A stretch of 64,000 bases of DNA. Origin: Pirellula staleyi DSM 6068. Its GTDB lineage: Bacteria > Planctomycetota > Planctomycetia > Pirellulales > Pirellulaceae. The notes below the pieces were generated by a model. The model was not told the DNA's origin. It did no database searches and saw nothing but the letters and a program-made list of their open reading frames with translations. The stretch lies in the NCBI RefSeq assembly GCF_000025185.1, contig NC_013720.1, positions 434,001 through 498,000 on the forward strand. Reading direction: 5' to 3'. The translations under genes were made by a program, and so were the position numbers. This document shows, one piece after another, positions 18,482 through 27,758 of this stretch; position 1 is the first letter of the stretch, and every line of letters starts with the position of its first letter.

Positions 18482-18852
18482 AGTTCCGTCCCCAAGCCAG
18501 CTAAGAAGCAGTCGGTCGGCACATATCCAGCTTGGAAACTAACCTGTTTTTGCTTGACTCGCAACCATTTCCTGGCTCAAGGGGAAATTCGAATGCCGCA
18601 AAACCGCACACAAGAGCGGTCAACCCTCCACTGCCTCGAATCAACGGCCCACGATGCATGCATGTAACCAACACGACTGTCGGGGTCATAAATTGATTGA
18701 CACGCACCATTTTCGCGGGTCATACTGCCGATCTACAAACTAATGAGCGGCTGTTGATCGATAGCCGTTTTCCTGCCACGACGATCCGCCTTCCTCGCGC
18801 CCCGTACGACTCCCCCACTCGACCTGCCCACCCTTTCCACTGGATTCCTCGT

Positions 18853-20292
18853 ATGTCGCGACGCAAACCCAATGCTGGTAGCCCGTTCTGCTCGGGGCCG
18901 ATGACACGTCGCAGCTGGCTTTCGGCGGGAGCGATGGGGGTCGCAGGGATGGGGCTGAGCGACCTTCTGGCCCTGCGTGCGCAGGCAGCTGAAGCGAGCA
19001 GCGAAGCAGCGGCTCGCAGCGATACGGCGGTGATCTTCCTCTGGCTGCCAGGGGGTCCGCCCCACATGGAAACCTACGATATGAAGCCGGATGCTCCGGC
19101 CGACTATCGTGGCGAGTTCCGACCGATTCACACCAACGTGCCTGGCATCGATGTGTGCGAACTGCTGCCACTGCACGCCAAAATCGCCGACAAATACACC
19201 CTCATTCGTAGCTGTGCCCACGAATTTTCGGACCACGGCGGCGGCCATAAGCGGTTCATGACTGGCCGCGATCCGCTGCAGCCCACAGGATTTGTGAACG
19301 ACTATCCCGCTGTCGGCTCGATGATCGCCCGGATGCGCGAAGGCCAAGGGGACGGCGGCTTGCCGAGCTACGTGCTGGGAGTCGATGGCGGACGCCAAGG
19401 AATCGACACCTTCAGCCTCGGAACTGCTTATCTCGGTCAGGCTTACGCCCCATTCACCGTGCCGGGCGACCCCAGCGATCCGAAGTTCCAGGTACAGAAC
19501 CTGTCGCTGGCGAAAGAAATGGAAAACCGCCTCACCGACCGGACGACGCTCCTTTCGAGCCTCGATCGCATGCAACGCAACGTCGATGCTGCTGGCGACC
19601 TCTCGGCGATGGACAAGTTTTCGCAGCAGGCTTTGCAACTCCTCACGAGCGACAAAGCTCGCAAAGCGTTCGACTTATCGCTCGAGGATGAAAAAACGCG
19701 CGAGCGTTACGGCAAGCATGCCTGGGGGATGCGCGCTTTGATGGCTCGCCGACTTGTGGAAGCGGGCTGTTCGTTCGTCACGATGGTGCTCGAGAACCCG
19801 TATGTCTCGGGCGTCAGCTTTTTGAAGAATGGCACCTACAACTGGGACTCGCACGCTGTCAATTGTCATCTGTTCGACGATGCCCGCGTGCGGTTTCCGA
19901 TCTACGACCAAGTCGTGACCGCCCTGATCGAAGACCTCTATGCACGCGGGCTCGATAAACGCGTCTTGCTGGTGGTGACCGGCGAGTTCGGACGCACTCC
20001 ACGTCTAAGCCAATCGGTCGGCTCGCAAACCGGCGTGATGCAGCCGGGTCGCGATCACTGGCCAGGTGCGATGTCGATGCTGGTTTCCGGCGGCGGCATG
20101 CGTACGGGGCAAGTGGTCGGTAGCACCAACGACAAGGGAGAACATCCCGTCGATCGCCCTCTCTCGCCCAACGACCTCTGGGCCACCGTGATGCGTCACC
20201 TGGGGATCAACTGGGAAGCGACGATTCCCGATCACAGCGGCCGCCCCATGCCCCTCTTGCCCTTTGGAACTCCGATCGCCGAGCTGGTGTAG
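18853..20292 (+). CDS. DUF1501 family protein with Tat-like leader
   Basis: A 479-residue DUF1501 protein and the third of this family in the window. I place the start at ATG 18853 (MSRRKPNAG); a twin-arginine-like segment (TRRSWLSAGAMGVAGMGLSDLLAL) follows. Characteristic stretches are VIFLWLPGGPPHMETYDMKPD, HEFSDHGGGHKRFMTGRDP, NWDSHAVNCHLFDDARVRFP and VVTGEFGRTPRLSQSVG with GRDHWPGAMS. The leader reads TRRSW where the other two copies read RRTLL and RRRFL. Divergent from the DUF1549/DUF1553 gene, with about 370 bases between the starts that hold no other gene. Confidence 0.92.
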   Translation: MSRRKPNAGSPFCSGPMTRRSWLSAGAMGVAGMGLSDLLALRAQAAEASSEAAARSDTAVIFLWLPGGPPHMETYDMKPDAPADYRGEFRPIHTNVPGIDVCELLPLHAKIADKYTLIRSCAHEFSDHGGGHKRFMTGRDPLQPTGFVNDYPAVGSMIARMREGQGDGGLPSYVLGVDGGRQGIDTFSLGTAYLGQAYAPFTVPGDPSDPKFQVQNLSLAKEMENRLTDRTTLLSSLDRMQRNVDAAGDLSAMDKFSQQALQLLTSDKARKAFDLSLEDEKTRERYGKHAWGMRALMARRLVEAGCSFVTMVLENPYVSGVSFLKNGTYNWDSHAVNCHLFDDARVRFPIYDQVVTALIEDLYARGLDKRVLLVVTGEFGRTPRLSQSVGSQTGVMQPGRDHWPGAMSMLVSGGGMRTGQVVGSTNDKGEHPVDRPLSPNDLWATVMRHLGINWEATIPDHSGRPMPLLPFGTPIAELV

Positions 20293-20345
20293 TGGCTGCA
20301 GAATCGTGGAGCAAAGATCGCTTCGATGGCGATCAGCGAACCCGA

Positions 20346-21965
20346 CTAGAACTCGATCGTTTTGATGGTGTCGCCGCCACTAAGCATGGCACCCGTGAGG
20401 CAGCGATCGGCTGCGGCGAGCAACTGCTCACTCGGGAAGTTTTTGCTCGGCAAGGCGAGGGTCGCAATGCCGATGGATAGCGAAATCGAAGCGGTCGCTA
20501 CGGACGATTTCTCGCCACGATCCGCCGATTCACTCTTGCGTTTCCACTGCGACTGAAGCTGCCTCAAAACGCTCGTGGCAGCCGAGCGCTGATAGTCGAG
20601 CAGCACCACCGCCCATCGCGCTGAAGCGATCTCGATCACGCGTCCTTCACCATGCACGGCTTCGTAGAGCGCCAGCCCCACTTCGTGCATCAAACCAGCA
20701 GCGGCTGAGGTTCCCAGCGTGTAGCAAAGATCGGTCGCCCGATCGATTTCGACAAAAGCGAGGGAGACCGGCACCCGACTGTTGCGTGCTTGAGCAATCG
20801 CCGAAGTCACGAGCCCTGCAAGACCTGGATCGAAGTTCGAAGTGTTTGAGCTGCGCGATTCGCGCGCGACGGAGTGCGGAAGACTGGCTGCTGCTGTAGT
20901 GACAGTTCCACTAGAGGCAACTGCGCTGCTGCTGGTCGATCGCGCGGTGGTGGCGATCTGCTCGCGGAGGGCCAGCGTCGATTCGAGCAACTGCTCCTCG
21001 ACACCGGTGGCGATCATCTCGCGACTCGCTTCAGCCGCCACATCCGAGAGCGCGGCATGCGCTGCGATCAGCAGCTCGGAAGTGGTTTTTCCGCTTGGAA
21101 GTTCGAGATTTAGAACATTGGCGAGTTCGCCAATGCGCTCGTCCATCACCTGCGCAATGGCCTGTACAGTTTCGAGGGAAATGCCGCCGTATGCTTTACC
21201 GGCGAAGAGCAGTTCGTGGAGCGCCGAGCCATAAGGCTGCTCGGTCATGCGCACTAACAGTTCAGCGAGATGCAGCGTCATTGCGATCGGCTTCGCGGGA
21301 CCCGACAGCCGCAAAATGGGCTCGCAATCAGGGCGCGCGGCAATCGCCGTCGTCATCGTTTCAGGCAAGCCCCAACTATCGAGCAAGCGACTACTCACCA
21401 CCAGGTGATCGAAGCCGAGTGCGTCGAGTTCGAGGTCGAGCAGGTTGCCACCATGCTGCGCCACATGATCGAGGAAACGGGTGAAGCTCTCACCGAGATC
21501 TTGCACCATCGCGAGCATGCCGACATCTTGCAGCAACCCCGCGAGGAACGCTTCGTCTCCCGAAATTCGAAACACGCGCGTGGCGAGTTCGCGGCTGGCA
21601 ATCGCTTTCAGAAGCGAGTGCTTCCAGTAACGCGCGAGAACTTGCGCATCGACGCTCGACTGCAAATTGCGAGGCAAACTGAAGCCGAGCACCAGCATCT
21701 TCAGGGGCTTCACTCCCAGCAGCGCAAGAGCCTGATTCAGGTCGGTCACTTGGCGTGATAGGCCGAAGAGCGAGCTGTTGACCACTCGCAAAATGCGGGT
21801 CGTGAGAGCCGGATCGTTCTCGAGACAGAGCTTGATCGAACGGGCATCGACCGTCGGCTCGCTCGTAAGGCGCAGCACTTCGGCTGCCACAGCCGGCAGT
21901 GTATAGAGATGGCGCACGCGGGCCACGTAGGAGGCAAGCGTCGCTGCGCTGTTGGTTTCGTTCAT
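20346..21965 (-). CDS. HDOD-domain signalling protein with degenerate GGDEF-like C-terminus
   Basis: A 539-residue cytoplasmic protein. Residues about 10-210 form an HDOD domain (LPAVAAEVLRLTSEPTVDA, LENDPALTTRILRVVNSSLFGL, DEAFLAGLLQDVGML), the metal-ligand-poor relative of HD phosphohydrolases used in c-di-GMP and stress signalling. A middle helical region leads to a C-terminal domain (about 375-539) that reads like a GGDEF fold (VPVSLAFVEIDRATDLCYTLG, SISLSIGIATLA, LLAAADRCLTGAMLSG), but where GGDEF should stand it has ASARWAV, so it cannot be a cyclase. The start is ATG 21965; the frame is also open to 22001. Confidence 0.88.
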   Translation of the reverse strand: MNETNSAATLASYVARVRHLYTLPAVAAEVLRLTSEPTVDARSIKLCLENDPALTTRILRVVNSSLFGLSRQVTDLNQALALLGVKPLKMLVLGFSLPRNLQSSVDAQVLARYWKHSLLKAIASRELATRVFRISGDEAFLAGLLQDVGMLAMVQDLGESFTRFLDHVAQHGGNLLDLELDALGFDHLVVSSRLLDSWGLPETMTTAIAARPDCEPILRLSGPAKPIAMTLHLAELLVRMTEQPYGSALHELLFAGKAYGGISLETVQAIAQVMDERIGELANVLNLELPSGKTTSELLIAAHAALSDVAAEASREMIATGVEEQLLESTLALREQIATTARSTSSSAVASSGTVTTAAASLPHSVARESRSSNTSNFDPGLAGLVTSAIAQARNSRVPVSLAFVEIDRATDLCYTLGTSAAAGLMHEVGLALYEAVHGEGRVIEIASARWAVVLLDYQRSAATSVLRQLQSQWKRKSESADRGEKSSVATASISLSIGIATLALPSKNFPSEQLLAAADRCLTGAMLSGGDTIKTIEF

Positions 21966-22023
21966 GGCACGCGGGGAGAACGGCATGAGAGAAAGGAACA
22001 TCGGGGTAATTTCCCCGAGGCTG

Positions 22024-22200
22024 CTAGCGGCCCATTGCCGTGTTCAGCTTATTACCCGAATCGGTAATGCTGTCGTTGGCTGCCTGGCCAATCAGCACCA
22101 CCCCCGCAATGCAAACCATGATGATCATGGCGAGCATCACCGCGTATTCGACGGCGGTTGGTCCATCTTCTTCGCGGAGAAAGTTGGAGATCCATTGCAT
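22024..22200 (-). CDS. Flp/Fap-type pilin subunit
   Basis: A 58-residue class IVb pilin precursor. After a short charged leader (MQWISNFLREEDGPTAVEYAVML) comes one hydrophobic helix (AMIIMVCIAGVVLIGQA) and a small polar tail. The GPTAVEY segment is the prepilin peptidase site of Flp pilins: cleavage after Gly, then the Glu/Tyr pair. The ATG at 22200 is preceded by AAAGGAG, which decides the start inside a longer open frame reaching 22413. No tad genes are next to it; the assembly machine must be elsewhere. It lies between the HDOD gene and a small secreted Cys-containing protein. Confidence 0.92.
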   Translation of the reverse strand: MQWISNFLREEDGPTAVEYAVMLAMIIMVCIAGVVLIGQAANDSITDSGNKLNTAMGR

Positions 22201-22448
22201 GACGATCGCTCCCTTTCCAGTGGCTCGCCCATCGAACGGCTGCGGCACCGCACGCAACCCGGCTCGAAACAATGGAGCGGATATCGTGCGCGCAAACCTG
22301 TGGAATGCCCGGTAAGGGAACCGTAGGTCACGAAATAGCACATGGCAAACAGCCACTAAAGAACTGTGCTTTATTTCTGGCTGAGCAAGTGAGGGTGGTA
22401 ACGATCCCCTCAAGCGATACCGAGCCTACTCAGAGATCGCCAAACACT

Positions 22449-22799
22449 CTAACGCAAATTCTCGTAAGGACTTGCGTAGGTCGATGGGAGCTGGCCGGGG
22501 CGGACTGCTGTGCGAGGAGCAGCCGACCGGTTGTAGCTCGAAGGAGCTACTGGAGTGGTGCGAGCTGGCGCCGGCAGAGGTTCCGCACCATGAGTAATGA
22601 CAGCTCCACTGCTGCCACACTGACAAGGTCCCACACACGTGGGGCAACCATTGCGGCTGTGATAGCCGTCGCTCCACCCGAGCCCAAGCGAACGCATCGT
22701 GGCGTTCCACCAACCAGCGTGCGACGTCGAGGCAGTAACGAGCAGCAGCGCGATGCAAACAGCAGCAGGCCAGTGACTTACGACATTTTTTCGCGACAT
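22449..22799 (-). CDS. small secreted Cys-containing protein
   Basis: A 116-residue protein with a clear signal peptide (residues 1-28, hydrophobic core AAVCIALLLVTAS, cleavage near SHA). The mature part has a tight Cys group (NGCPTCVGPCQCG, about residues 50-63) and a long Pro/Ala/Ser/Thr tail without structure. The four Cys within about 10 residues could bind a metal or form disulfides. It is 248 bases upstream of the Flp pilin gene on the same strand. Not recognised; function unknown. Confidence 0.7.
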   Translation of the reverse strand: MSRKNVVSHWPAAVCIALLLVTASTSHAGWWNATMRSLGLGWSDGYHSRNGCPTCVGPCQCGSSGAVITHGAEPLPAPARTTPVAPSSYNRSAAPRTAVRPGQLPSTYASPYENLR

Positions 22800-22879
22800 A
22801 GTGCCTGCCTCCGTGCAAGGGTGCGGCGGGCGGCTCGAGGCCTCGCCCCGAGCATCCCACCTTCGAAGGCTTATCGCAC

Positions 22880-24133
22880 TTACTGGGGCAGTTGCTCCAG
22901 AGGACCAATCGCGAACGTTGCAGTCCGGTTAAGCGGATAGTTCGCCAAAACCCGCTTAATGTCGGCAGTCGTCACGCGCCGGTAGCGATCAACCACCTCG
23001 CGAACCGTCAGATACTTGCCTCGCTGAACCCAGCCGCCCCCCACCGAGAAAAGCCGATTCGACGGCCGCTCGGCCTGCAGCACCAGATGGGCACAAATTT
23101 TGTTTTTGGCCTGCTCCAGTTCCTCTTCGGTCACCCCATTTTCCTGCACTTCCGCCAGGATATCGGCGAGTTTCGCGAGGTTGGCTCCGGTTTGATCGGG
23201 AACTCCCGACAGGCTCGTAAGGAACAGCCCCGCTCCTTGGAATTCCATGCAGCCAATCGCAGCGTACTCGGCTTCACCGGTGTCGATGAGTTCCCAAAAC
23301 AGTCGACTTCCGGAATCATCGCCGACAATCGTCGCAAGCAAACGAGCCGCGTAACGGTCGTCGTCTCGCGCGTCGGGAGCCATGGCACTTTGAATCACGT
23401 ACTGCTGAGCCGCGAGCGATTTCTGCTCGACCTTGGTCGTCAGCTGCGTTTGAAACGGCGGTGTTTCGCGAGGTGCTGCTTTCGGTTCCCACTTGCCACA
23501 TAGCTGCTCGGCGGTTTTCACCAACGCATCGAAGTCGACATTGCCAGCCGCTGCTAGCACGATGTTTCCGGGGCTATAGCGCTGCTCGAAGTAGGCCATC
23601 ATCTGGTCGCGCGTCAGAGCAGTCACACTCTCAACCGTTCCCAAAATGCTATTCGCCAGGGGATGATTTCCCCAAAAAACACTGACGCATTTTTCGAAGG
23701 CGTTATACGGCGGCTGATCCTCGTACTTTGCGATTTCCTCGAGAATCACCTTCTTTTCGGTGTCAAAATCTTCCTGACGGAGCGCCGGACGCATGATGTC
23801 GGTTAGCAGTTCCACGATCGGCTGCTGATCGTCGGGCAACGTGGTGGCGTAGTACACCGTCTGCTCTTCGCTCGTGTACGCATTACTGCTGCTCGACAAA
23901 TCATCGAGTTCTCGATTCACCTCAAAACTGGTTCGCTTGTCGGTCCCTTTAAAGACCATGTGCTCGAGAAAGTGGCTCACCCCCGCCACTTCGGGTGATT
24001 CGTCGCGAGCACCTGTCTTCACCATGTAGGCATACGCCGCCGAATACGCATCCGGGCTCGTCTCGGCCACAATCTCGAGGCCATTGGCGAGCTTGGCATG
24101 ACGAAACGCGACAGGCGACTTGCTCGATCCCAT
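22880..24133 (-). CDS. M16 family zinc peptidase (processing-peptidase-like)
   Basis: A 417-residue metallopeptidase of the pitrilysin/processing peptidase family. The inverted zinc motif HFLEH lies at residues 54-58 and the third ligand Glu is in the ILEEIAKYEDQP stretch about 75 residues later. The second, inactive M16 half is present, including the R/Y-type signature in ERPSNRLFSVGGGWVQRGKY. The start at ATG 24133 gives an N-terminus that begins at the domain without a signal peptide, so it is probably cytoplasmic. The frame also stays open to 24220. It is a single-chain subunit of the usual 420-residue bacterial type. Confidence 0.93.
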   Translation of the reverse strand: MGSSKSPVAFRHAKLANGLEIVAETSPDAYSAAYAYMVKTGARDESPEVAGVSHFLEHMVFKGTDKRTSFEVNRELDDLSSSSNAYTSEEQTVYYATTLPDDQQPIVELLTDIMRPALRQEDFDTEKKVILEEIAKYEDQPPYNAFEKCVSVFWGNHPLANSILGTVESVTALTRDQMMAYFEQRYSPGNIVLAAAGNVDFDALVKTAEQLCGKWEPKAAPRETPPFQTQLTTKVEQKSLAAQQYVIQSAMAPDARDDDRYAARLLATIVGDDSGSRLFWELIDTGEAEYAAIGCMEFQGAGLFLTSLSGVPDQTGANLAKLADILAEVQENGVTEEELEQAKNKICAHLVLQAERPSNRLFSVGGGWVQRGKYLTVREVVDRYRRVTTADIKRVLANYPLNRTATFAIGPLEQLPQ

Positions 24134-24315
24134 GCGGGTGAAATCCTTGGAAGAGGTGAACGATCGACGAGCGGGGAAAAAATTCGACCTACGAAAACCG
24201 CTGTCGCCGACCTTATGCACCCATTTTAGCCGATCAGAGCGACGACTACAGGTGCTTACGGCCCCTTAGTTCTTTGGGCGGGTTCGGACCGATAAACTGC
24301 ACCGAGAATCTGCTC

Positions 24316-24343
24316 TTGTCAAACGAATTCCGGCGCGTATATT
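24316..24343 (+). promoter_or_regulatory. sigma-70-like promoter
   Basis: TTGTCA (24316-24321), 16-base spacer, TATATT (24338-24343). It points toward the permease gene, whose start is about 290 bases downstream. Confidence 0.5.
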
Positions 24344-24374
24344 TTGTCACATTCATACTTCGCTATCGTTATTG

Positions 24375-24415
24375 GCGATCGGTCACATTCATTTCGTGGC
24401 CGATCGCTTTTTCTT
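24375..24415 (+). terminator. Rho-independent terminator or attenuator
   Basis: Inverted repeat GCGATCGG (24375-24382) and CCGATCGC (24400-24407) with 17 bases between, followed directly by TTTTTCTTTG. It lies within the putative leader of the permease gene, not after a coding region, so it would end a transcript of only about 65 nt. Confidence 0.55.
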
Positions 24416-24640
24416 TGCGCTCACGCCGCTTCAGCCCAACCTCTAGCGCCACGCTCGCTCGTGAATTCTCCGCGAGCAACTCCCAAACTGAAGTTCGCCC
24501 TCCGCCCCCCTTTTGCTACACTCCTGCTGCCCGATTGCTGCCCGATCCGAGGTCTCGCGACGCTCGATCCCTGCTAGCACGCTTCTTTCTGTTCCCACCT
24601 TGCCTCGCGTTCCTTGCCTCCTCGCTGCAGAGTTCCACTC

Positions 24641-25828
24641 ATGCCAGTAATCGTGCGACAGGTCGTGTGGGACATTCTGCAATGGTTCACCATTGCAATC
24701 GTCTCGCTCACCGTCTTCATGATGCTGGTTTTCGTTGGTCAGCAAGCGCGGCTGTACGGCCTCGGCGCCCTCGCCATCCTGCGGCTGATTCCTTACATCC
24801 TCCCCAACGCCCTCGCGTTTGCTGTTCCCGGGTCGATTCTGTTCACTGTTTGCGTCGTCTATGGCCGGATGTCGAGCGACAACGAAGTGGTCGCCATCAA
24901 GAGCATGGGCATCTCGCCGATGGTTGTCGTTTGGCCCAGTCTCGCGCTCGCGTTTTTGCTGAGCCTGGTCGCTGTGTGGCTCAACGACGTCGCCTTCAGT
25001 TGGGGCGTGACCGGCATGCGCCGCGTGGTGCTGCAATCGGTCGAAGAGATTTGCTACGGGATGCTCCGGACCCAGCGATCGTACAGTGGGCCTACGTTTC
25101 AAATCATTGTGAAGGACGTTGAAGGCCGGAAGCTCATCCGCCCGATCATGACCTTCTCCGAAAATAACGATATGCCCGCCTTCACCCTGCGGGCCACCGA
25201 GGCGGAACTACGCTCGAACCTGCAGCGCAACACGCTGGTGGTGGTGCTCACCGATTGCGAAATCGACTTCTCCAACGGCGCTCGTGTATCGAGCCCCGGC
25301 ATTGTCGAGCGCGAAATCAAACTCGAAGATGCCACGCACAAACGCGTTGGCGGCGATAGTCCGACCAATTTGCCACTCCGTCAAATCAGTAGCGAAGTCG
25401 AGCTACAAGAAATCGAGATCACGAAGCTCGAGCAATCGCTCGCCGCCGAAACTGGCATGAACTTGATGACCGGCAATTTCTTCGAGCTCTCCCCCGACGC
25501 TTGGCAGCCGAAGAAGAAAAAACTCGAAACTGCCCGGACGCGACTCTATCGACTCCGCACCGAGCCATGGCGACGCTGGTCCAACGGATTCGCTTGCCTC
25601 GCCTTCGTCATGATCGGCACACCACTGGCCATCACGCTCCGCAACTCCGATTGGATGAGCACCTTCGGACGCTGCTTTTTGCCGATTTTGATCGGCTACT
25701 ATCCGTTTCTCGCCTTTGCCCTCGAGAAAGCCAAATCGGGCGATCTTCCCCCCTATTCGATTTGGATCGCCAACATCGCATGCGCGGCTGTTGGCTACTG
25801 GCTCATCAAAAAGGTGCTCAAAAACTGA
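24641..25828 (+). CDS. LptF/LptG-type lipopolysaccharide export permease
   Basis: A 395-residue inner-membrane protein of the YjgP/YjgQ family, the membrane part of the ABC transporter that extracts lipopolysaccharide for transport to the outer membrane. The pattern is as expected: three N-terminal membrane segments (WFTIAIVSLTVFMMLVFV, a segment around YILPNALAFAVPGSILFTVCVVYG, and VVWPSLALAFLLSLVAVWL), a large periplasmic beta domain (about residues 120-300), and C-terminal segments (FACLAFVMIGTPLAI and after). The start is ATG 24641 after the longer open frame. Only one of the LptF/LptG pair is here, so I do not choose between the two. Confidence 0.87.
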   Translation: MPVIVRQVVWDILQWFTIAIVSLTVFMMLVFVGQQARLYGLGALAILRLIPYILPNALAFAVPGSILFTVCVVYGRMSSDNEVVAIKSMGISPMVVVWPSLALAFLLSLVAVWLNDVAFSWGVTGMRRVVLQSVEEICYGMLRTQRSYSGPTFQIIVKDVEGRKLIRPIMTFSENNDMPAFTLRATEAELRSNLQRNTLVVVLTDCEIDFSNGARVSSPGIVEREIKLEDATHKRVGGDSPTNLPLRQISSEVELQEIEITKLEQSLAAETGMNLMTGNFFELSPDAWQPKKKKLETARTRLYRLRTEPWRRWSNGFACLAFVMIGTPLAITLRNSDWMSTFGRCFLPILIGYYPFLAFALEKAKSGDLPPYSIWIANIACAAVGYWLIKKVLKN

Positions 25829-25868
25829 GCCGCTGCCCCCTTATGGTCCCGCGCTCTCGCGGCACCAT

Positions 25869-26297
25869 CTACGACTTCTTCGCCGGGGGCTCTTCGCCGA
25901 ACTCGAGCGACTTTTCTTTCCACTGTTTTTCCATCCGCTCGCGAACCGTCGCCCAAGCGCCGTCCATCAGCGGAATCGCGCAGCCACCCTGCCCTTTGCA
26001 GTCGTTGAGTGCCGGATTTGCTCCGCAGCCACCTTGGCCTTTGCATTCGTTTTGACCACCGCAAGTGTGAGCGGCAATCGTCGCGCAAGTCCCTTGACCA
26101 CGACAGCTGTTTTTGCCATCGCCCCCCAGTCCTTTGCAGTCGTTGAGCCCCCGACATGTGTGTAAATCTTTGGCGGAGGCTGTCCCCTCCGAGGGATTGG
26201 TCGAACAGCCGATCATCGATCCCAGCGCAAGTCCGCCCAGGATGGCTGCTGCTTGCTTCTGAAAATCACGCCGCGAAACTTGCTGAGACTCTCGCAT
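25869..26297 (-). CDS. Cys-rich secreted protein, bufferin-like repeats
   Basis: A 142-residue exported protein with a leader that is both Tat-like (SRRDFQKQAAAILGGLALG) and lipobox-like (SMIGC, Cys 31). The mature part has at least nine Cys in a repeating pattern of the kind C-x-G-x-N-x-CKG-x-G-x-C: HTCRGLNDCKG, HTCGGQNECKGQGGC and LNDCKGQGGC. This pattern resembles bufferin-type (BufA2-like) metal-binding peptides, whose Cys are modified by MNIO (DUF692) enzymes. No such enzyme gene lies nearby, so modification is open. Metal binding or protection from metals is the likely role, by inference. The C-terminus is charged. Confidence 0.75.
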   Translation of the reverse strand: MRESQQVSRRDFQKQAAAILGGLALGSMIGCSTNPSEGTASAKDLHTCRGLNDCKGLGGDGKNSCRGQGTCATIAAHTCGGQNECKGQGGCGANPALNDCKGQGGCAIPLMDGAWATVRERMEKQWKEKSLEFGEEPPAKKS

Positions 26298-26552
26298 CGC
26301 CTGCCGCCATTTCTCGCTGAAGGATTTGCCGGTCGATTGCCAATAACTCTTGCATCAAGTGGCAACCGCATCACGGTAGAGCGATTCACACTAATCTTGT
26401 CCGCGCTTGCCAGCAACGGGACTGAGCTTTCATCGTCGCGAGTCGGCAAATTCGTTCAACGCAGGTGTAGCATCCCGCTCGATGATCCTCGATACTTCGC
26501 TTGCCGGATCCCGCCTCTCACGCTTTTCGACTCGCAAGCCAGGATTCCTCCG

Positions 26553-27626
26553 ATGACGACTTCCTCGTCTCTCGACATGCGTCGTTTCGCGCTTCGTGCC
26601 GCACTCGTGGTTTCGCTTGTCCCGACGCTACTTTTCGCCGCTGACGAGGCGGCTGAAAAACTTCCGCCGGGGGTTTTAGTCTCGGAATTCATCGACAACC
26701 CCACCCCCACGCCCCAATGTCACGCAACCACGATCGCTGAAACACCAGCTGGCTTAGTTGCAGCGTGGTTCGGTGGCACGCGCGAGGGAAATAAGGATGT
26801 GGTGATTTGGGTCGCCCGTCATCGCGAAGGAAAGTGGCAGCCTCCTGTGGAGGTTGCGAGTGGAAAGGTCAGCGACACCGAACGTCATCCCACTTGGAAT
26901 CCGGTTCTCTTTCAAATGCCAGACGGACCTCTGTTATTGTTCTACAAGGTCGGCCCTAGCCCCAGCACCTGGTGGGGGATGTTGACTTCGAGCAGCGACA
27001 ACGGCGACACCTGGGAAGTTCCGACGAAACTCCCCGCTGATATTGCCGGACCGATCAAGAACAAGCCGATCTTGCTCGACAATAAAACGCTACTCTGCCC
27101 CAGTAGCACGGAAGACAACGGGTGGCGTGTTCATATGGAAATGACCACCGATGCTGGCAAAACCTGGACGCGCACCGAGGCGTTGTGCGACGGCAAAAGC
27201 GTGCAGGCGATTCAGCCGACCGTGCTGCGCCACGGCGATAAGCTGCAGATGCTTTGCCGCACGCGGCTGCCGGGCAAGATTGTCGAAAGCTGGTCGGAAG
27301 ATGGTGGCAAAACATGGAGCAAACTCGAGTCGATCGCGCTCGTGAATCCCAACAGCGGCATCGACGGCCTCACGCTGAAATCGGGCGAGCACTTGCTGGT
27401 CTACAACCACACGCTGATTGCCCGCTCGCCACTCAATCTCGCGCTTTCGTCGGATGGTAAAACCTGGAACGACATCCTCGATCTCGAAACAAGTAAAGGG
27501 GAATATTCCTATCCCGCCATCATTCAAACGAGCGATGGTCTGGTGCATATCACCTACACTTGGAAGCGACTCCGCGCCAAACATGTGGTGATCGATCCCT
27601 CGAAACTACGAAGCGTGGCACAGTAG
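26553..27626 (+). CDS. secreted sialidase-like (BNR repeat) exo-alpha-glycosidase
   Basis: A 357-residue protein with an N-terminal signal peptide (RRFALRAALVVSLVPTLLFAA) and a six-bladed propeller of the sialidase superfamily. Four Asp-box motifs are visible: SSDNGDTWE, TTDAGKTWT, SEDGGKTWS and a shorter SSDGKTWN. FGGTREGNKDVVIWVARH carries the Arg of the first blade. The start is set at ATG 26553, with AGGA about 8 bases upstream. Members in planctomycetes are generally assigned to exported glycan degradation; sialic acid as substrate is not shown by the sequence. Confidence 0.88.
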   Translation: MTTSSSLDMRRFALRAALVVSLVPTLLFAADEAAEKLPPGVLVSEFIDNPTPTPQCHATTIAETPAGLVAAWFGGTREGNKDVVIWVARHREGKWQPPVEVASGKVSDTERHPTWNPVLFQMPDGPLLLFYKVGPSPSTWWGMLTSSSDNGDTWEVPTKLPADIAGPIKNKPILLDNKTLLCPSSTEDNGWRVHMEMTTDAGKTWTRTEALCDGKSVQAIQPTVLRHGDKLQMLCRTRLPGKIVESWSEDGGKTWSKLESIALVNPNSGIDGLTLKSGEHLLVYNHTLIARSPLNLALSSDGKTWNDILDLETSKGEYSYPAIIQTSDGLVHITYTWKRLRAKHVVIDPSKLRSVAQ

Positions 27627-27758
27627 CGCTCCGATTTCGCTGCACACTTTTCCTTGCGAATTCGGCGCACCGCGCGCTACGTAAAGGTTGCACGCGCGCC
27701 AGCGGCAGACGATGCTCAGTAGTAGGGACCACTCGAACTCTTGGGGGAGTTTGTTCGC

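Larger units (their letters stand above)
24134..24640. other. divergent intergenic region with promoter and terminator-like hairpin
   Basis: No gene is visible in 507 bases between the M16 peptidase and the permease. The plus strand holds a promoter-like pair (24316-24343), a direct repeat GTCACATTCAT (24346-24356 and 24382-24392) and a hairpin followed by T residues (24375-24415), described separately. Confidence 0.5.
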
